DNA from: JAOXRU01 sp965247735 | Lineage (GTDB): Bacteria; Bacteroidota; Bacteroidia; Flavobacteriales; Flavobacteriaceae | Direction of reading: 5' to 3' | Assembly (NCBI GenBank): GCA_965247735.1 | Contig: CBDFHN010000001.1 | Location: 620,001-684,000, forward strand | DNA length: 64,000 bases | Shown: positions 8,235 through 18,000 of the stretch, piece after piece | Layout of the letters: the number at the start of each line of letters is the position of its first letter | How positions within the stretch are numbered: position 1 is the stretch's first letter | Translations under genes and position numbers: made by a program | Notes under the pieces: generated by a model | Seen by the model: the letters and a program-made list of their open reading frames with translations, nothing else | What the model was told of the DNA's origin: nothing | The model's database searches: none

Positions 8235-9272
8235 ATGAAAAAAACAATATTTCTACTATGTACCACAGTATTAATTCTGTCTTGTATAAATAAACCTCAG
8301 TCTAAAGGGAAAGTAATCACAAACAACATTAAATTGACTTGGTTAGAAAATTGGTTTTCTGCATGGGAATTAATGTCAGAAGAAGTTTTGAAATTGCCTA
8401 AATCAACTGCTCCAACTATGCTTTTCTATGACGATAAATATGTCTATACAACATCTGAAGTTTCTGCACCAAATGGAGAATTATTTGATGGTCCTAAATT
8501 ACTTGGAGAAAAATTATCTTGGAAAAGAGAATTACATAATGATACTATTACCATCCCAGATGGGCAGCGGATACCAATTCAGCTAATGACTTTTGCCGCT
8601 CCATCTGAGGAAAAAAATGTTGAAGCTTTTTTTGTAATGGCAGCCCCTATTTTCTGGAAAGAAGTTGGAATCGAAAGCAAAGAAGTAGGTCTCGATAAAT
8701 TATTGACAGGTGTTTTTCTTCATGAATTTGCTCATACCAGACAAATGAACGGAATTGGATCAAAAATAACTGATTTTGAAAATAATCACACTTTCAAATT
8801 CGAAATTAGTGACGATATTATACAAGATTATTTTTCAAATGATAGTCTATATGTAGCAGCATATAATAATGAAATAGATTTCTTATATGCTGCATCTAAT
8901 GCAAAGACAAAGAATAGACTACATAGTTTAGCGAATGAAGGATTAAACCTCTTAAAAGGAAGGCAATCGAAATATTTATTACCTGAAAAAAAAGCCTTAG
9001 TTGGAATGGATAATATATTTCTTACTATGGAAGGTCTTGGCCAATTTATGATTGTCTCTTGGTTAACAAATCCAAAAGGAGGGAACATCCCTTATGACAT
9101 TGCTGTAAAAGCAACAAGAAGAGATAAAAAATGGTGGTCGCAAGATGAAGGATTAGCACTATTTTTAATTCTTAATAAATTAACCACACCAGATTGGAAA
9201 ATGATGTTTAGTAAGCATCCCATTGATATAATTAAATTACTCGAAAATGAAATAAAAGATGCTAATAAATAA
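8235..9272 (+). CDS. lipoprotein with an HExxH zinc-peptidase motif
   Basis: A 345-residue protein. The signal peptide ends in a lipobox (LILSC, Cys17), so it is probably a lipoprotein. His163-Glu164-Phe-Ala-His167 in TGVFLHEFAHTRQ is an HExxH zinc-binding motif on a predicted helix, and several Glu and Asp residues downstream could supply the third ligand. The overall fold is not one I can name. A second lipoprotein in the window (40595-41905) has a comparable HEYVHTQQ motif and similar architecture. Lone gene downstream of the dispersed repeat. Confidence 0.6.
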   Translation: MKKTIFLLCTTVLILSCINKPQSKGKVITNNIKLTWLENWFSAWELMSEEVLKLPKSTAPTMLFYDDKYVYTTSEVSAPNGELFDGPKLLGEKLSWKRELHNDTITIPDGQRIPIQLMTFAAPSEEKNVEAFFVMAAPIFWKEVGIESKEVGLDKLLTGVFLHEFAHTRQMNGIGSKITDFENNHTFKFEISDDIIQDYFSNDSLYVAAYNNEIDFLYAASNAKTKNRLHSLANEGLNLLKGRQSKYLLPEKKALVGMDNIFLTMEGLGQFMIVSWLTNPKGGNIPYDIAVKATRRDKKWWSQDEGLALFLILNKLTTPDWKMMFSKHPIDIIKLLENEIKDANK

Positions 9273-9345
9273 CTGTGACTAGGCATAACTATAGTAGTTT
9301 GATGTAAATAGCTTATGGGGCTAGGTTATTGTTAATTTGATATTC

Positions 9346-9440
9346 TTACATAAATTTCTGTATTCTTAGCTATGGTGTTTGTCTTTTTGATAATAATATA
9401 TAAATATAGCTGTCATATACATAATGATGTGTTCGTTTTG
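9346..9440 (+). repeat. degenerate copy of the dispersed promoter-linked repeat
   Basis: ACATAAATTTCTGTATTCTTAG followed by GGTGTTTGT and a T-tract matches the first half of the copies at 5984 and 8103, but the TATATTTG box is lost and the 3' half has diverged. It precedes the VOC gene at 9483. Confidence 0.4.
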
Positions 9441-9482
9441 AAGTAGTGTGTTATGATATAGCTGCCTATAAAAATAAAGAAA

Positions 9483-9869
9483 ATGAAAATTGAAAGATTG
9501 CACCACATTGCTATTATTTGTACTGATTATCAAAAATCTAAGAAGTTCTATACCGAAATTTTGGGATTCAAAATTATGAATGAAGTATTTAGGGCAGAAC
9601 GACAATCATACAAGTTAGACCTTTCATTAAACGGGCAATATTTAATTGAGTTGTTTTCGTTTCCTAACCCTCCTGAAAGACCAACAAGACCAGAATCTAC
9701 TGGTTTAAGACATATTGCATTTGCAGTTGTAGATCTTGACTTATCTGTAGCGTTTTTAAAATCAAACAATGTAGTTACAGAAGCAATACGAACAGATGAG
9801 TTTACAAATAAAAGATTCACTTTTCTAAACGATCCTGATAAACTACCTATTGAATTATATGAATTATGA
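9483..9869 (+). CDS. yaeR: YaeR-like VOC (glyoxalase-fold) metalloprotein
   Basis: A 128-residue protein that matches the Escherichia coli YaeR/GloA2 type almost motif for motif: LHHIAIICTDYQKSKKFYTEILGF, RQSYKLDLSLNGQYLIELFSFP, PERPTRPESTGLRHIAF, and FTFLNDPDKLPIELYE. His8, His71-equivalent and Glu residues in LRHIAF and PIELYE are the expected metal ligands of the VOC fold. The family is related to lactoylglutathione lyase but its physiological substrate is not established. Its last four bases (ATGA) overlap the start of the next gene, so the two proteins are translationally coupled. Confidence 0.85.
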   Translation: MKIERLHHIAIICTDYQKSKKFYTEILGFKIMNEVFRAERQSYKLDLSLNGQYLIELFSFPNPPERPTRPESTGLRHIAFAVVDLDLSVAFLKSNNVVTEAIRTDEFTNKRFTFLNDPDKLPIELYEL

Positions 9870-10471
9870 TAAACATTAAGCGCTTTTTACAAAATTATTA
9901 CTTTCCTCTTACTAAAGATAACGCAAAGCAGCCTTGGGAGATTGTTACCGATTTAGAAGAGCTAATAAGCAATCGTATTTCTATATTAAATACCGATTAT
10001 AGGATAGAAAACAATATTGCAATTCATAAAACTGCTGTGATAGAAACAAACGTTACTATTAAAGCACCAGCCATTATCGAAAAGGATTGTTTTATTGGTG
10101 CAAACGCTTATTTGCGTAATGGTGTTTATCTTGGACAAGGAGTAAAAATAGGAACAGGTTGTGAGATTAAATCAACCTGTATTTTTGATAACAGTGCTAT
10201 TGCTCATTTTAATTTTATTGGGGATAGTGTTATCGGACAAAACGTTAATTTTGAAGCGGGTGCTATTACTGCCAATCATTATAATGAAAGAAAAGACAAA
10301 CGAATTTTTGTGGTGCACAATGGAATAAGTATAGATACCAAATCAGAAAAGTTTGGTTCTTTAGTTGGGGACAATTCAAAAATTGGAGCAAATGCTGTGT
10401 TATCACCAGGAACATTATTGGCTACTAATAGTATAGTAAAGCGTCTTGAATTAATTGAGCAAATCAAGTGA
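9866..10471 (+). CDS. left-handed beta-helix (hexapeptide repeat) acyltransferase-like protein
   Basis: A 201-residue protein. From about residue 50 the sequence follows the hexapeptide-repeat rhythm ([LIV]-G-x(4)): IHKTAVIETNVTIKAPAIIE, CFIGANAYLRNGVYLGQG, and so on. AHFNFIGDSVIGQNVNFEAGAITAN resembles the acetyltransferase domain of GlmU (including the His and the GAGTIT-like site). The nucleotidyltransferase half of GlmU is absent; the first 45 residues are unrelated. It is therefore probably a sugar or nucleotide-sugar N-acetyltransferase or a non-catalytic relative. Overlap with the yaeR-like gene by 4 bp suggests a shared pathway. Confidence 0.7.
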   Translation: MINIKRFLQNYYFPLTKDNAKQPWEIVTDLEELISNRISILNTDYRIENNIAIHKTAVIETNVTIKAPAIIEKDCFIGANAYLRNGVYLGQGVKIGTGCEIKSTCIFDNSAIAHFNFIGDSVIGQNVNFEAGAITANHYNERKDKRIFVVHNGISIDTKSEKFGSLVGDNSKIGANAVLSPGTLLATNSIVKRLELIEQIK

Positions 10472-10982
10472 TTAAAAAGGCGAATACACCATAAATTGCT
10501 ATAACTGCTTAGCAAAGTATTTTGACTTAGAGGAATAAATAGTATTGCTTTACTTTGTTAAGTATTTGTGTATTTGGATAACTATAGTTGATGTACATGT
10601 ATATGGCGTTTATTTAGACATAGTAGTATGTAATTTTAGTAATCAACATAAAACCTTCATCTGATAAAGGTTGGTACACCCAAGGAGGTGACTAATGAAG
10701 ATGTACCATGTGACAGATTTATAAAATATGAGTGTAGAATAGATACATGAATAGAAGAGCTAAGTACAACAAATCATAATTTTATAATTGTTATATAAAT
10801 CCAAGAAAAAAATAAATGATTAGCACTATAAGAACTGCTATAATTGAAATATTATTAGAGAAAAAGAGTCTTATGTTATAAATCAGAACTTCTACTTTAT
10901 AAGTTAATACTTTTATAAAAAATACATTTTGCAGATTTACTTCAAATAATAATAGTTGGAACCAATTATTCTAGAAAAGAAA
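10472..10982. other. 511-bp intergenic stretch with a structured mini-ORF segment
   Basis: Only one segment stands out: 10648-10724. It contains AACCTT and AAGGTT arms, then GGTACA pairing with TGTACC, enclosing an AAGGAGG that sits 7 bases before an ATG. The ATG opens a 9-codon frame (M-K-M-Y-H-V-T-D-L, stop at 10722-10724). A strong Shine-Dalgarno site is unusual in Bacteroidetes. The remainder shows AT-rich sequence with an AGCAAAGTATTTTGAC / TTGCTTTACTTTGTT imperfect inverted repeat near 10510-10550, possibly a transcription end. Confidence 0.35.
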
Positions 10983-12692
10983 ATGACTTATAGAACATTA
11001 TTAAGAGTACTCTTCATATTTTGCTGTTTTAGTCCATTAAAGGCTCAGAAAATTGAACCAATAACGGTTACGAAATCTATTCAAAATAAAATTGATTCGA
11101 TTTTTAAAAAATATAATAATTTAAATACACCTGGTCTTTCTGTAGGATTTATGCAAAACGGAAAACTTCTATTCTCGAAAGGATACGGAATGGCAGATTT
11201 AGAACATAATATTCCTGTAAATACTTCTAGTGTTTTTTCATTAGCATCTGTATCAAAACAATTTACGGTATTTGCAATATTGCTTTTAGAAGAAGAAGGA
11301 AAATTATCGCTTGAAGATGATATTAGAATGTATCTTCCCAAATTTAAGAATTATGGCAATATTATTACACTTCGGCAATTGGCAAATCATAGTAGTGGAA
11401 TTAGAAGTCAATTGCAACTTCTTGGCCAAGTAGGATACACATCAGATAATATAATAACAAAAAAAAAGGTTCATAAAATAATTTTCAACCAAGAGGAGTT
11501 AAATTTTAAACCAGGTTCAGAGTTTAGTTATTCAAATTCGGGATATGTGCTTTTAGCAGAAATTGTAGCGGAAGTTTCAGGGAAATCATTTCCCATATTT
11601 ATGAAAGAAAATGTATTTGAACCATTAGCAATGAATAATTCATTTGTAATGGATGATTATCACAAAATAGTGAAGAATAAAGCAAACTCATACGGAATTG
11701 AAAACGAAGTTTATGTAAATGCCCCTGCTAATTATTCTTATTATGGCTCTACAGGTTTATATACAACATTAAACGATTTTAGCAAATGGACATCAAACTT
11801 CAATAACCCAAAAGTTGGAAATAGCGCTATATTCAAAAAGATGAACACACTAGCAGTTTTGAACAATGGGAAAACTTATGGTCATGCTTTAGGGCAGTTT
11901 GTAGGTGATTTTAACGGCTTAAAACAAATTTACCATTCTGGTGGAGATGCTGGATATCGTGCGTTTCTTGGCAGATTTCCTGAACAAGATGTAGCTGTTT
12001 TACTTTTAAGTAATAATAGCACCATTGATGCTCAAGGCAAAGCATTAGAAATGGCAGATCTTTTTTTGAAACCCTATTACAAAAGTAATTCGATAACTGA
12101 ACCCAACTCAAGCAAGTCGAAAATAATAAAACTAGCAACTAAAGATTTAATGAAGCATAGCGGTAGTTATATTAATACGAACAATTATGTGATTAGAGAT
12201 ATACTTGTCCGTAGTGATACATTAATATATTCAAGGCAAGATCAAAATGGTCGTGCAACACCTCTTTTAAGATTGGATAAACAAAATACTTTTCAGCTTG
12301 GGAATAACAAAAACGTTCAAGCATTTTTTAGCAAAAGTGGGACAACTGAATCTCTTGGGATTTTGGTTAATGGAGAAGAAGTGGAAGTGTATAACAAGTA
12401 TTTGCCAAAGAAATATTCTGTCAAAGAACTAGAAGAATTTACAGGATCTTATTACAGTAAAGAATTGGATACTAAATATATTTTGAAAATTGAAAAAGGT
12501 GTTTTAACAGTCTCGCACTCAAAAATGGATTTTATAACATTGAAATCCATTAAATTAGATAGTTTTTTGGCTTTAAGTTGGCAGTTTAGATCTCTTAAAT
12601 TCGAGCGAAATCAAAACCATCTAGTTGACGGATTTAGAATATCATCTGACAGAGCAAAAAATGTATACTTCGAAAAAACTACTAAAAATTAA
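10983..12692 (+). CDS. secreted serine hydrolase, beta-lactamase class C-like, with C-terminal domain
   Basis: A 569-residue protein. The ATG at 10983 gives a signal peptide (residues 1-21, ending LKAQ); an in-frame TTG at 10956 would bury it, so I reject that start. Motifs of PF00144 are complete: Ser89-Val-Ser-Lys92, Tyr183-Ser-Asn185, and His-Ser-Gly-Gly in IYHSGGDAGYRAF. Residues 375-569 form an extra beta-rich domain of the kind often attached to bacterial serine hydrolases (ELEEFTGSYYSKELDTKY). It probably acts in the periplasm or outside. It is not closely similar to the other serine hydrolase at 6123. Confidence 0.8.
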   Translation: MTYRTLLRVLFIFCCFSPLKAQKIEPITVTKSIQNKIDSIFKKYNNLNTPGLSVGFMQNGKLLFSKGYGMADLEHNIPVNTSSVFSLASVSKQFTVFAILLLEEEGKLSLEDDIRMYLPKFKNYGNIITLRQLANHSSGIRSQLQLLGQVGYTSDNIITKKKVHKIIFNQEELNFKPGSEFSYSNSGYVLLAEIVAEVSGKSFPIFMKENVFEPLAMNNSFVMDDYHKIVKNKANSYGIENEVYVNAPANYSYYGSTGLYTTLNDFSKWTSNFNNPKVGNSAIFKKMNTLAVLNNGKTYGHALGQFVGDFNGLKQIYHSGGDAGYRAFLGRFPEQDVAVLLLSNNSTIDAQGKALEMADLFLKPYYKSNSITEPNSSKSKIIKLATKDLMKHSGSYINTNNYVIRDILVRSDTLIYSRQDQNGRATPLLRLDKQNTFQLGNNKNVQAFFSKSGTTESLGILVNGEEVEVYNKYLPKKYSVKELEEFTGSYYSKELDTKYILKIEKGVLTVSHSKMDFITLKSIKLDSFLALSWQFRSLKFERNQNHLVDGFRISSDRAKNVYFEKTTKN

Positions 12693-12751
12693 GTATTTAA
12701 AGCAAAGTATTCTATAACCTTCATTATAGGATATGCTAACTTTTACTAGAG

Positions 12752-12786
12752 AAAAATCTTGTTTTTAAAATGATAAGATTTTTTTA
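12752..12786 (+). terminator. hairpin with U-tract after the serine hydrolase gene
   Basis: AAAAATCTT (12752-12760) pairs with AAGATTTTT (12775-12783) and continues into a T run. It lies 60 bp after the stop codon. The following stretch to 12949 is AT-rich with no gene or motif that I can support. Confidence 0.6.
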
Positions 12787-12949
12787 AATGTAAACTTCTG
12801 TTATTAAATTGTGTAAAAAAATGTAGTTAATCAAATGAAAGTAATAGTTCAATAGATGAACAATTCTGTTGTATTATGGCATTATCAATAAACTTAGTAA
12901 TAGAAAAGAGTAATGATTTTAAAATACTCCAATTTTTTTATTGATTAGA

Positions 12950-13055
12950 TAAACCTCTGTATTCTTATGAATAGCGGTTGTATGTTTTTTATATTTGGGA
13001 TATATTATAGCAGAAATAAACACAATAAGCTGAGTTTATTAATTGTAGGTAATTA
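12950..13055 (+). repeat. dispersed repeat with shared promoter/leader module
   Basis: Contains CTCTGTATTCTTATG, GGTTGTATG, T-tract, TATATTTG (12990-12997), AGCAGAAATAAAC and GAGTTTATTAATTG. AATAAAC and GTTTATT are exact reverse complements and can form a hairpin. Here the -7 box is 153 bases before the ATG at 13151, about twice the distance of the other copies. Confidence 0.6.
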
Positions 13056-13150
13056 TTTTTTTGAGTCAACACCGTAGAAAATAAGAAAAGATAAAAAATA
13101 CGACTGAAAACAAACTGATAAATAACAAAATATCGCCAACCAATAAGAAA

Positions 13151-13531
13151 ATGAAAAATAAATCCAATCCCGTTGTTTATTTTGAAATTCCAGTTACGGA
13201 TATTCATAGAGCAATTAAATTTTACAATGCTGTATTTAACTTCACATTTGAAAGAGAAATAATTGATAAAAATGAAATGGCTTTGTTTCCATTTTCGGAC
13301 GAAAACACTGGAATTTCAGGAGCATTAGCACAAGGAGAAATTTACAAACCGACAAATAATGGAGTTGTAATTTACTTTAAAACAGAAAGTATTGACAAGA
13401 CCTTAAAAATGGCAGTTGAAAGTGGAGGGCAAATTTTGTACCCAAAAACATCAAATGGAGACTTAGGTTTTGTTGCAGAATTTGAAGATAGCGAAGGAAA
13501 TAGAATTGCTTTACATCAATCATCAAATTGA
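13151..13531 (+). CDS. VOC family protein (glyoxalase/bleomycin-resistance fold)
   Basis: A 126-residue protein with the VOC signature: VVYFEIPVTDIHRAIKFYNAVFNF at the N-terminus, an internal repeat ending VIYFKTESIDKTLKMAVESGG, and AEFEDSEGNRIALHQSS at the C-terminus. It resembles the small dioxygenase-like VOC proteins found widely in Bacteroidetes. Ligand and reaction are unknown. It is unrelated in detail to the YaeR-like protein at 9483. The convergent AraC gene starts its stop codon 32 bp away. Confidence 0.75.
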   Translation: MKNKSNPVVYFEIPVTDIHRAIKFYNAVFNFTFEREIIDKNEMALFPFSDENTGISGALAQGEIYKPTNNGVVIYFKTESIDKTLKMAVESGGQILYPKTSNGDLGFVAEFEDSEGNRIALHQSSN

Positions 13532-13563
13532 TTGGTAAGAAAACACGCTAAGCTGCAAAAAAA

Positions 13564-14439
13564 TCACAGATAGCCTTTTTTAAATTCAATTGGAGTAGTG
13601 TTGGTTTTTAACTTAAATACTCTGGAAAAATAAGCATAATCCATATACCCTAGAATTTCCGAAATTTGACTTAATGTATTATCAGAATGTACAATTAGTC
13701 GTTTTGATTCCAAAATTACACGTTCTGTAATTAGCGTTGTAGTTGTTTTATTTAAGGTTGTTTTTGTAACCCTATTCAAATGTTTTGGACTAATATTTAA
13801 TTTACTAGCATAAAATTTGACAGATTTCTCTACTTTATAATTTTCATTTATTACAACTTCTAATGCCCGTAAGATTTCTAAATAGGAGTGAGATGTAATA
13901 GTTGTAGTAGATTTTGTACTTGTATAATGCCTTGCTAAATCAATATAAGTGGTGTGAATAAGGCTTGCTATTTTTTGTTTTTTAAAAGGAAGCTTATTGT
14001 AGTATTCATCATTTATTTCTTTAAATTTTGACTCAAATAATTGTATCTGTTCAAGGCTTAATGTTAAAGTTGGGCTACTTTCATAAGAGAAGAAAAAAGG
14101 CAATTGTCCTAGTTTACTATTGGTAAAATGTAATTCATAAAAATCTTGAGTATGAAAAAAAATATAACCTTCAGGAGCGGTATCAAATGTCCAATAATGA
14201 GTTTGTCCTGGTCTTAAAAAAAAAACATTACCTGGTTTTACTTCGTAAGTATTAAAGTCTATTTCATGTTTTCCAGTACCTTTTATAAATAATACACATA
14301 GAAAGAAGTTGTGTCTATGGGGTTTATGAAAGAAACCTTCATTCTTTTTAAGATGTGTACTTAAGTCATTAACATATAAATCTGAAAGAGAAACTTCTGG
14401 TTCAAATTGTAAAATATTTAAGGTTGGTATTGTGTTCAT
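13564..14439 (-). CDS. AraC family transcriptional regulator
   Basis: A 291-residue protein with an N-terminal cupin-like sensor domain (KPHRHNFFLCVLFIKGTGKHEID, then KPGNVFFLRPGQTHYW) and a C-terminal double helix-turn-helix (KFYASKLNISPKHLNRVTKTTLNKT, then LSQISEILGYMDYAYFSRVFKLKTNTTPIEFKK). The layout is that of AraC regulators responding to a small ligand. It is divergent from the DUF983 gene (104 bp apart) and convergent with the VOC gene, so either may be a target. Confidence 0.85.
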   Translation of the reverse strand: MNTIPTLNILQFEPEVSLSDLYVNDLSTHLKKNEGFFHKPHRHNFFLCVLFIKGTGKHEIDFNTYEVKPGNVFFLRPGQTHYWTFDTAPEGYIFFHTQDFYELHFTNSKLGQLPFFFSYESSPTLTLSLEQIQLFESKFKEINDEYYNKLPFKKQKIASLIHTTYIDLARHYTSTKSTTTITSHSYLEILRALEVVINENYKVEKSVKFYASKLNISPKHLNRVTKTTLNKTTTTLITERVILESKRLIVHSDNTLSQISEILGYMDYAYFSRVFKLKTNTTPIEFKKGYL

Positions 14440-14542
14440 AAAAATATTTATGTCCTAAATGTACAAAAAACGGCGATTTTTATGGGAGTGTTTTATGCTA
14501 ATATCTTGCTAAATTTGCAAAACAAATCTTAATTACTTGGTT

Positions 14543-14896
14543 ATGAGGTTAATTTTAAAAAGTAAATGTCCGCATTGTAAAAATGGTGATATATTTAGTG
14601 ATAAAGGAAATTTAATATTATTCCAAAGTCCAAAAATGAATGACAAATGCGAGAATTGTAGTTTTAAGTTCGAAAAGGAGCCTGGTTTTTTCTTTGGAGC
14701 TATGTTTGTGAGTTATGCAATTGCCGTGGCTCAGTTTATTGCATTTGTTATTATATCTCACTTTGTTTTTGATGTGTCTTTATTATATACTTATCTAGGA
14801 ATAATTGTATTAGCGTTTGTATGTGCTTCCTTCAATTTTAAACTTTCTAGAACAATTTGGATTTACTTTTTTTATAGAAAAAGTGAACTCGTTTAG
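14543..14896 (+). CDS. DUF983 family membrane protein
   Basis: A 117-residue protein from the ATG at 14543 (the in-frame TTG at 14537 is less likely). It has two CxxC pairs (KCPHCKNG and KCENCSFKF) that could bind zinc, followed by EPGFFFGAMFVSYA and two transmembrane helices (IAVAQFIAFVIISHFVF, LYTYLGIIVLAFVCASF). This is the standard architecture of DUF983, a family common in Bacteroidetes and alphaproteobacteria with no agreed function. Confidence 0.85.
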   Translation: MRLILKSKCPHCKNGDIFSDKGNLILFQSPKMNDKCENCSFKFEKEPGFFFGAMFVSYAIAVAQFIAFVIISHFVFDVSLLYTYLGIIVLAFVCASFNFKLSRTIWIYFFYRKSELV

Positions 14897-14959
14897 TTTC
14901 AATTAATAATAACGATTTTTATAATACAGATGTAGGTTATCCAGTATTTATAGCTATCT

Positions 14960-14996
14960 AAAAAAGCCCATAAACATTGTGTTATGAGCTTTTTTT
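14960..14996. terminator. bidirectional terminator between convergent genes
   Basis: AAAAAAGCCCATAA pairs with TTATGAGCTTTTTT (one mismatch) around a loop of about 8 bases, with A and T runs on both sides. It can serve both the DUF983 gene (plus) and the beta-galactosidase operon (minus), which converge here. Confidence 0.75.
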
Positions 14997-15019
14997 ATTG
15001 CAAAATGGTTTTACAATAA

Positions 15020-18000
15020 TTAATTTTTATTTGGGCTAATACTAAATGAGTATTTATAAGTTTTATCTGCTGGTATAGTATATTCTGGATGTACTAGTCG
15101 TCCCCATGATGTATCTCCACCAACACCCATTTGTAAGTAATCGATGTTCCATTGATATTGTTTTCCAATTTTTATTTCAGCTCCATGTTTTTTAGTAACT
15201 GGTACTAATCCAGAAGCAGATTCAGAAGCGTCTAATTCAGGATTAAAATCTATTTCCTTCATAGTGAATGGCCAAATACTACTGTTAAGTAATGATGTGT
15301 TTCCTGATGCTTTTAATACAATAGCATTAGATGCAATACTAAACCAACGTACATTAGATTTGTTTCCTGTCTCTTGAGGACGAGAATACTGTTCAAAACC
15401 GGTATTAATGGTATTGGTATAAATGGCAGTTTTCTGCCCTGTATTTCTATCCCAATAGCTTTCTTGAGGTCCTTTTCCATACCAAGAAGCATTTGTATAA
15501 GAATCAGTTAAAGTTAAATACATTCCTAAACGAGGAATATTCGGGAGATCCTTTTGTTTTGGTGTAAAGCTATAATTAACATCCAATATACCTTCAGGAG
15601 TTATTTCATAAACAACAAGTATTTCAGCTTTTATATTTGGCAATTCATAGTTAAGACTAAAGGATACTCCATTTGGTGTTTTTACAGGTGCTTTTTTTAA
15701 CGTTGCAGTATAGTTATAAGTTGCATCTTGCCAAATTTGTGCCCATTTGTGCATATTATTCCCCAAATCGTTGTCAGTTGGAGGTCTCCAAAAGTTAGGA
15801 CGAATAGGTTCTGAAGTAATTAGCTCATTATTGTAATTCCATAAAATCAGTTCGCCAGATTTTGAATCAATTGTTAAGGTTACATTTTTATTTTTGATGG
15901 TAATAGCAGTATCATTGTTAATCTCTAAGTCGTTTTTTCGTTTGCCTTTATTATTAGTTGTTATTCCTTTTTGAATAATAAATTCATCCCAAGCAATTTC
16001 ATGGCCTTCAGGTATTAGAGCTGTTTTTGTTTTTTGTACCAAGCTTAGCAATAAAATGTATTCCTTATTGTTATTGAATGTTTTTGGAAAATCCTCTAAT
16101 TGAAATGTTTTTGTTTTCTGTGCTAATACTGTTGTAAAGTTGGTATTTCCAGTATTAACTACTTTTCCGTTTTCTAATAATTTCCAGAGGACTGTTTGCT
16201 TAGAGAAATCTGCAAAAAAATTTTTGTTAGTTATTGAATATTTACCGTTTCCTAAGTAGGTGAATTGTGCAGGTTCATAGACTTTTTTCACTTCGGAAAG
16301 GTGAGGATGTGGATTACGATAAGGATCTACGAGTCCGTTATTTAAAAAATTACCATCAGTAGGAAGATCTGGATGATAATCATGACCATATGCTAAATAT
16401 GGTTTTCCTTCTTCATTTTTATATTCTAAACTTTGATCTACCCAATCCCAAATATAACCACCTTGTAGATTAGGATACTTTTCAATAATATCCCAGTAAT
16501 CTTGTAGGTTACCAACCGAATTTCCCATTGCATGGGCATATTCAATCATTATGGATGGTTTATCAGAATTTGAAGTTGCATGTTCAATTAGGTTTTCTGG
16601 TTTTGGATACATTGGACAATATAGGTCTGTATAGTCATCTTTTCCCGCAGGTTCATATTGTACAATTCTATTGTTATCCTGTTCTTTTAACCATTTGTAA
16701 GTGGTTCTAAAAACCTCTCCTTCACCAGCTTCATTTCCTAATGACCAAGAATAGATAGATGGATGATTCCTGTCTCTAAAAAACATACGTTGGGTACGCA
16801 TCATATGTGCAGGTAACCATGACATTTCATTTCCTATTTGAGTTGTTTTGTCAATTGCCAACGGATGGCTTTCAATATTAGCTTCATCAATAACATATAG
16901 CCCATATGTATCACACAGTTCTAGCCAGTACGGATCGTTTGGATAATGAGAGCTTCTTACCGCATTAATATTGTTTTGTTTCATTAACTTAATATCCATT
17001 TCCATGGATTCCCGAGAAACCACATGTCCAGTATATGGATCGGTTTCATGGCGGTCTACACCTTTAAAATTAATAGCTTTTCCATTAATTAAAACCTGAC
17101 TGTTTTTTATTTCAACACGTTTAAAACCAATGTTTTGTTGTACAAACTGGCTATTTCCTAAACTATTTGTATCAATAAGACTAAGTTGAAGTTGATATAG
17201 GTTAGGGTTTTCTGCAGACCATTTTTTTACGGCAGTAATACTAGTACTGTCTAGAACAATAGTTTCTATTGTGTTTTTAGGAATAGAAATCTCTTTTGAA
17301 GTTTTATAGATGGATTTTCCTTCAGTAAATAGCTCAATAAATAGTGTTCTATTGGATTTTTCTGTACTAACATTGTTAATAGTAACACCACCTTTAAAAA
17401 TACCAGTAGTATAAGTATCATCTAATGTAGTATTTGCATCATAATCAGCGATAAATACTTTTGGCTGACTGTATAAATAAACATCCCGTTCTATTCCACT
17501 CATTCTCAGCATATCTTGACTCTCTAAGTAACTAGCATCACTCCAACGAAACAGTTGTAATGCTATTATATTTTGACCTTCTCTAAGATATTTTGTAATA
17601 TTAAATTCGGCAGGAGTTTTACTACCTTGAGAATAGCCAACATATTCACCATTAATATAGACATACATTGCTGACTTTGCTGCTGCAAAATGTAAAATGA
17701 TGTCTTCAGATAAGAACTGTTTTGTTAAGTTTATTTCCTTTCTATAGGAGCCAACAGGGTTATAATCTGTTGGGGCATCTGGCCATTTTGTAGTAAATGG
17801 GTAGCGCTCATCTAGGTATATTGGGTGTCCAAAACCTTCTACTTCCCAATTGGCAGGTACAGGAATTGTAGTCCAATCGCTATCATCAAATTCTATGTTT
17901 TGAAACGTAGTTGGACGTTGTTTTGGATCTTTTACCCAGTTGAATTTCCAATCTCCATTTAAGCTAATAAAACGACGAGAATCTTCTTTTTTTACTATAT

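Noticed and set aside
4041..13150. Integron attC sites between the accessory genes
   Set aside because: Intergenic repeats include promoter-like boxes, no consistent GTTRRRY/RYYYAAC pairs were found, and no integrase is in the window.
12989..13207. Reverse-strand frame of 72 codons across the dispersed repeat
   Set aside because: It is antisense to a well-supported VOC gene start and runs through the promoter-linked repeat; composition is Phe/Tyr/Ile-rich as expected for shadow frames.
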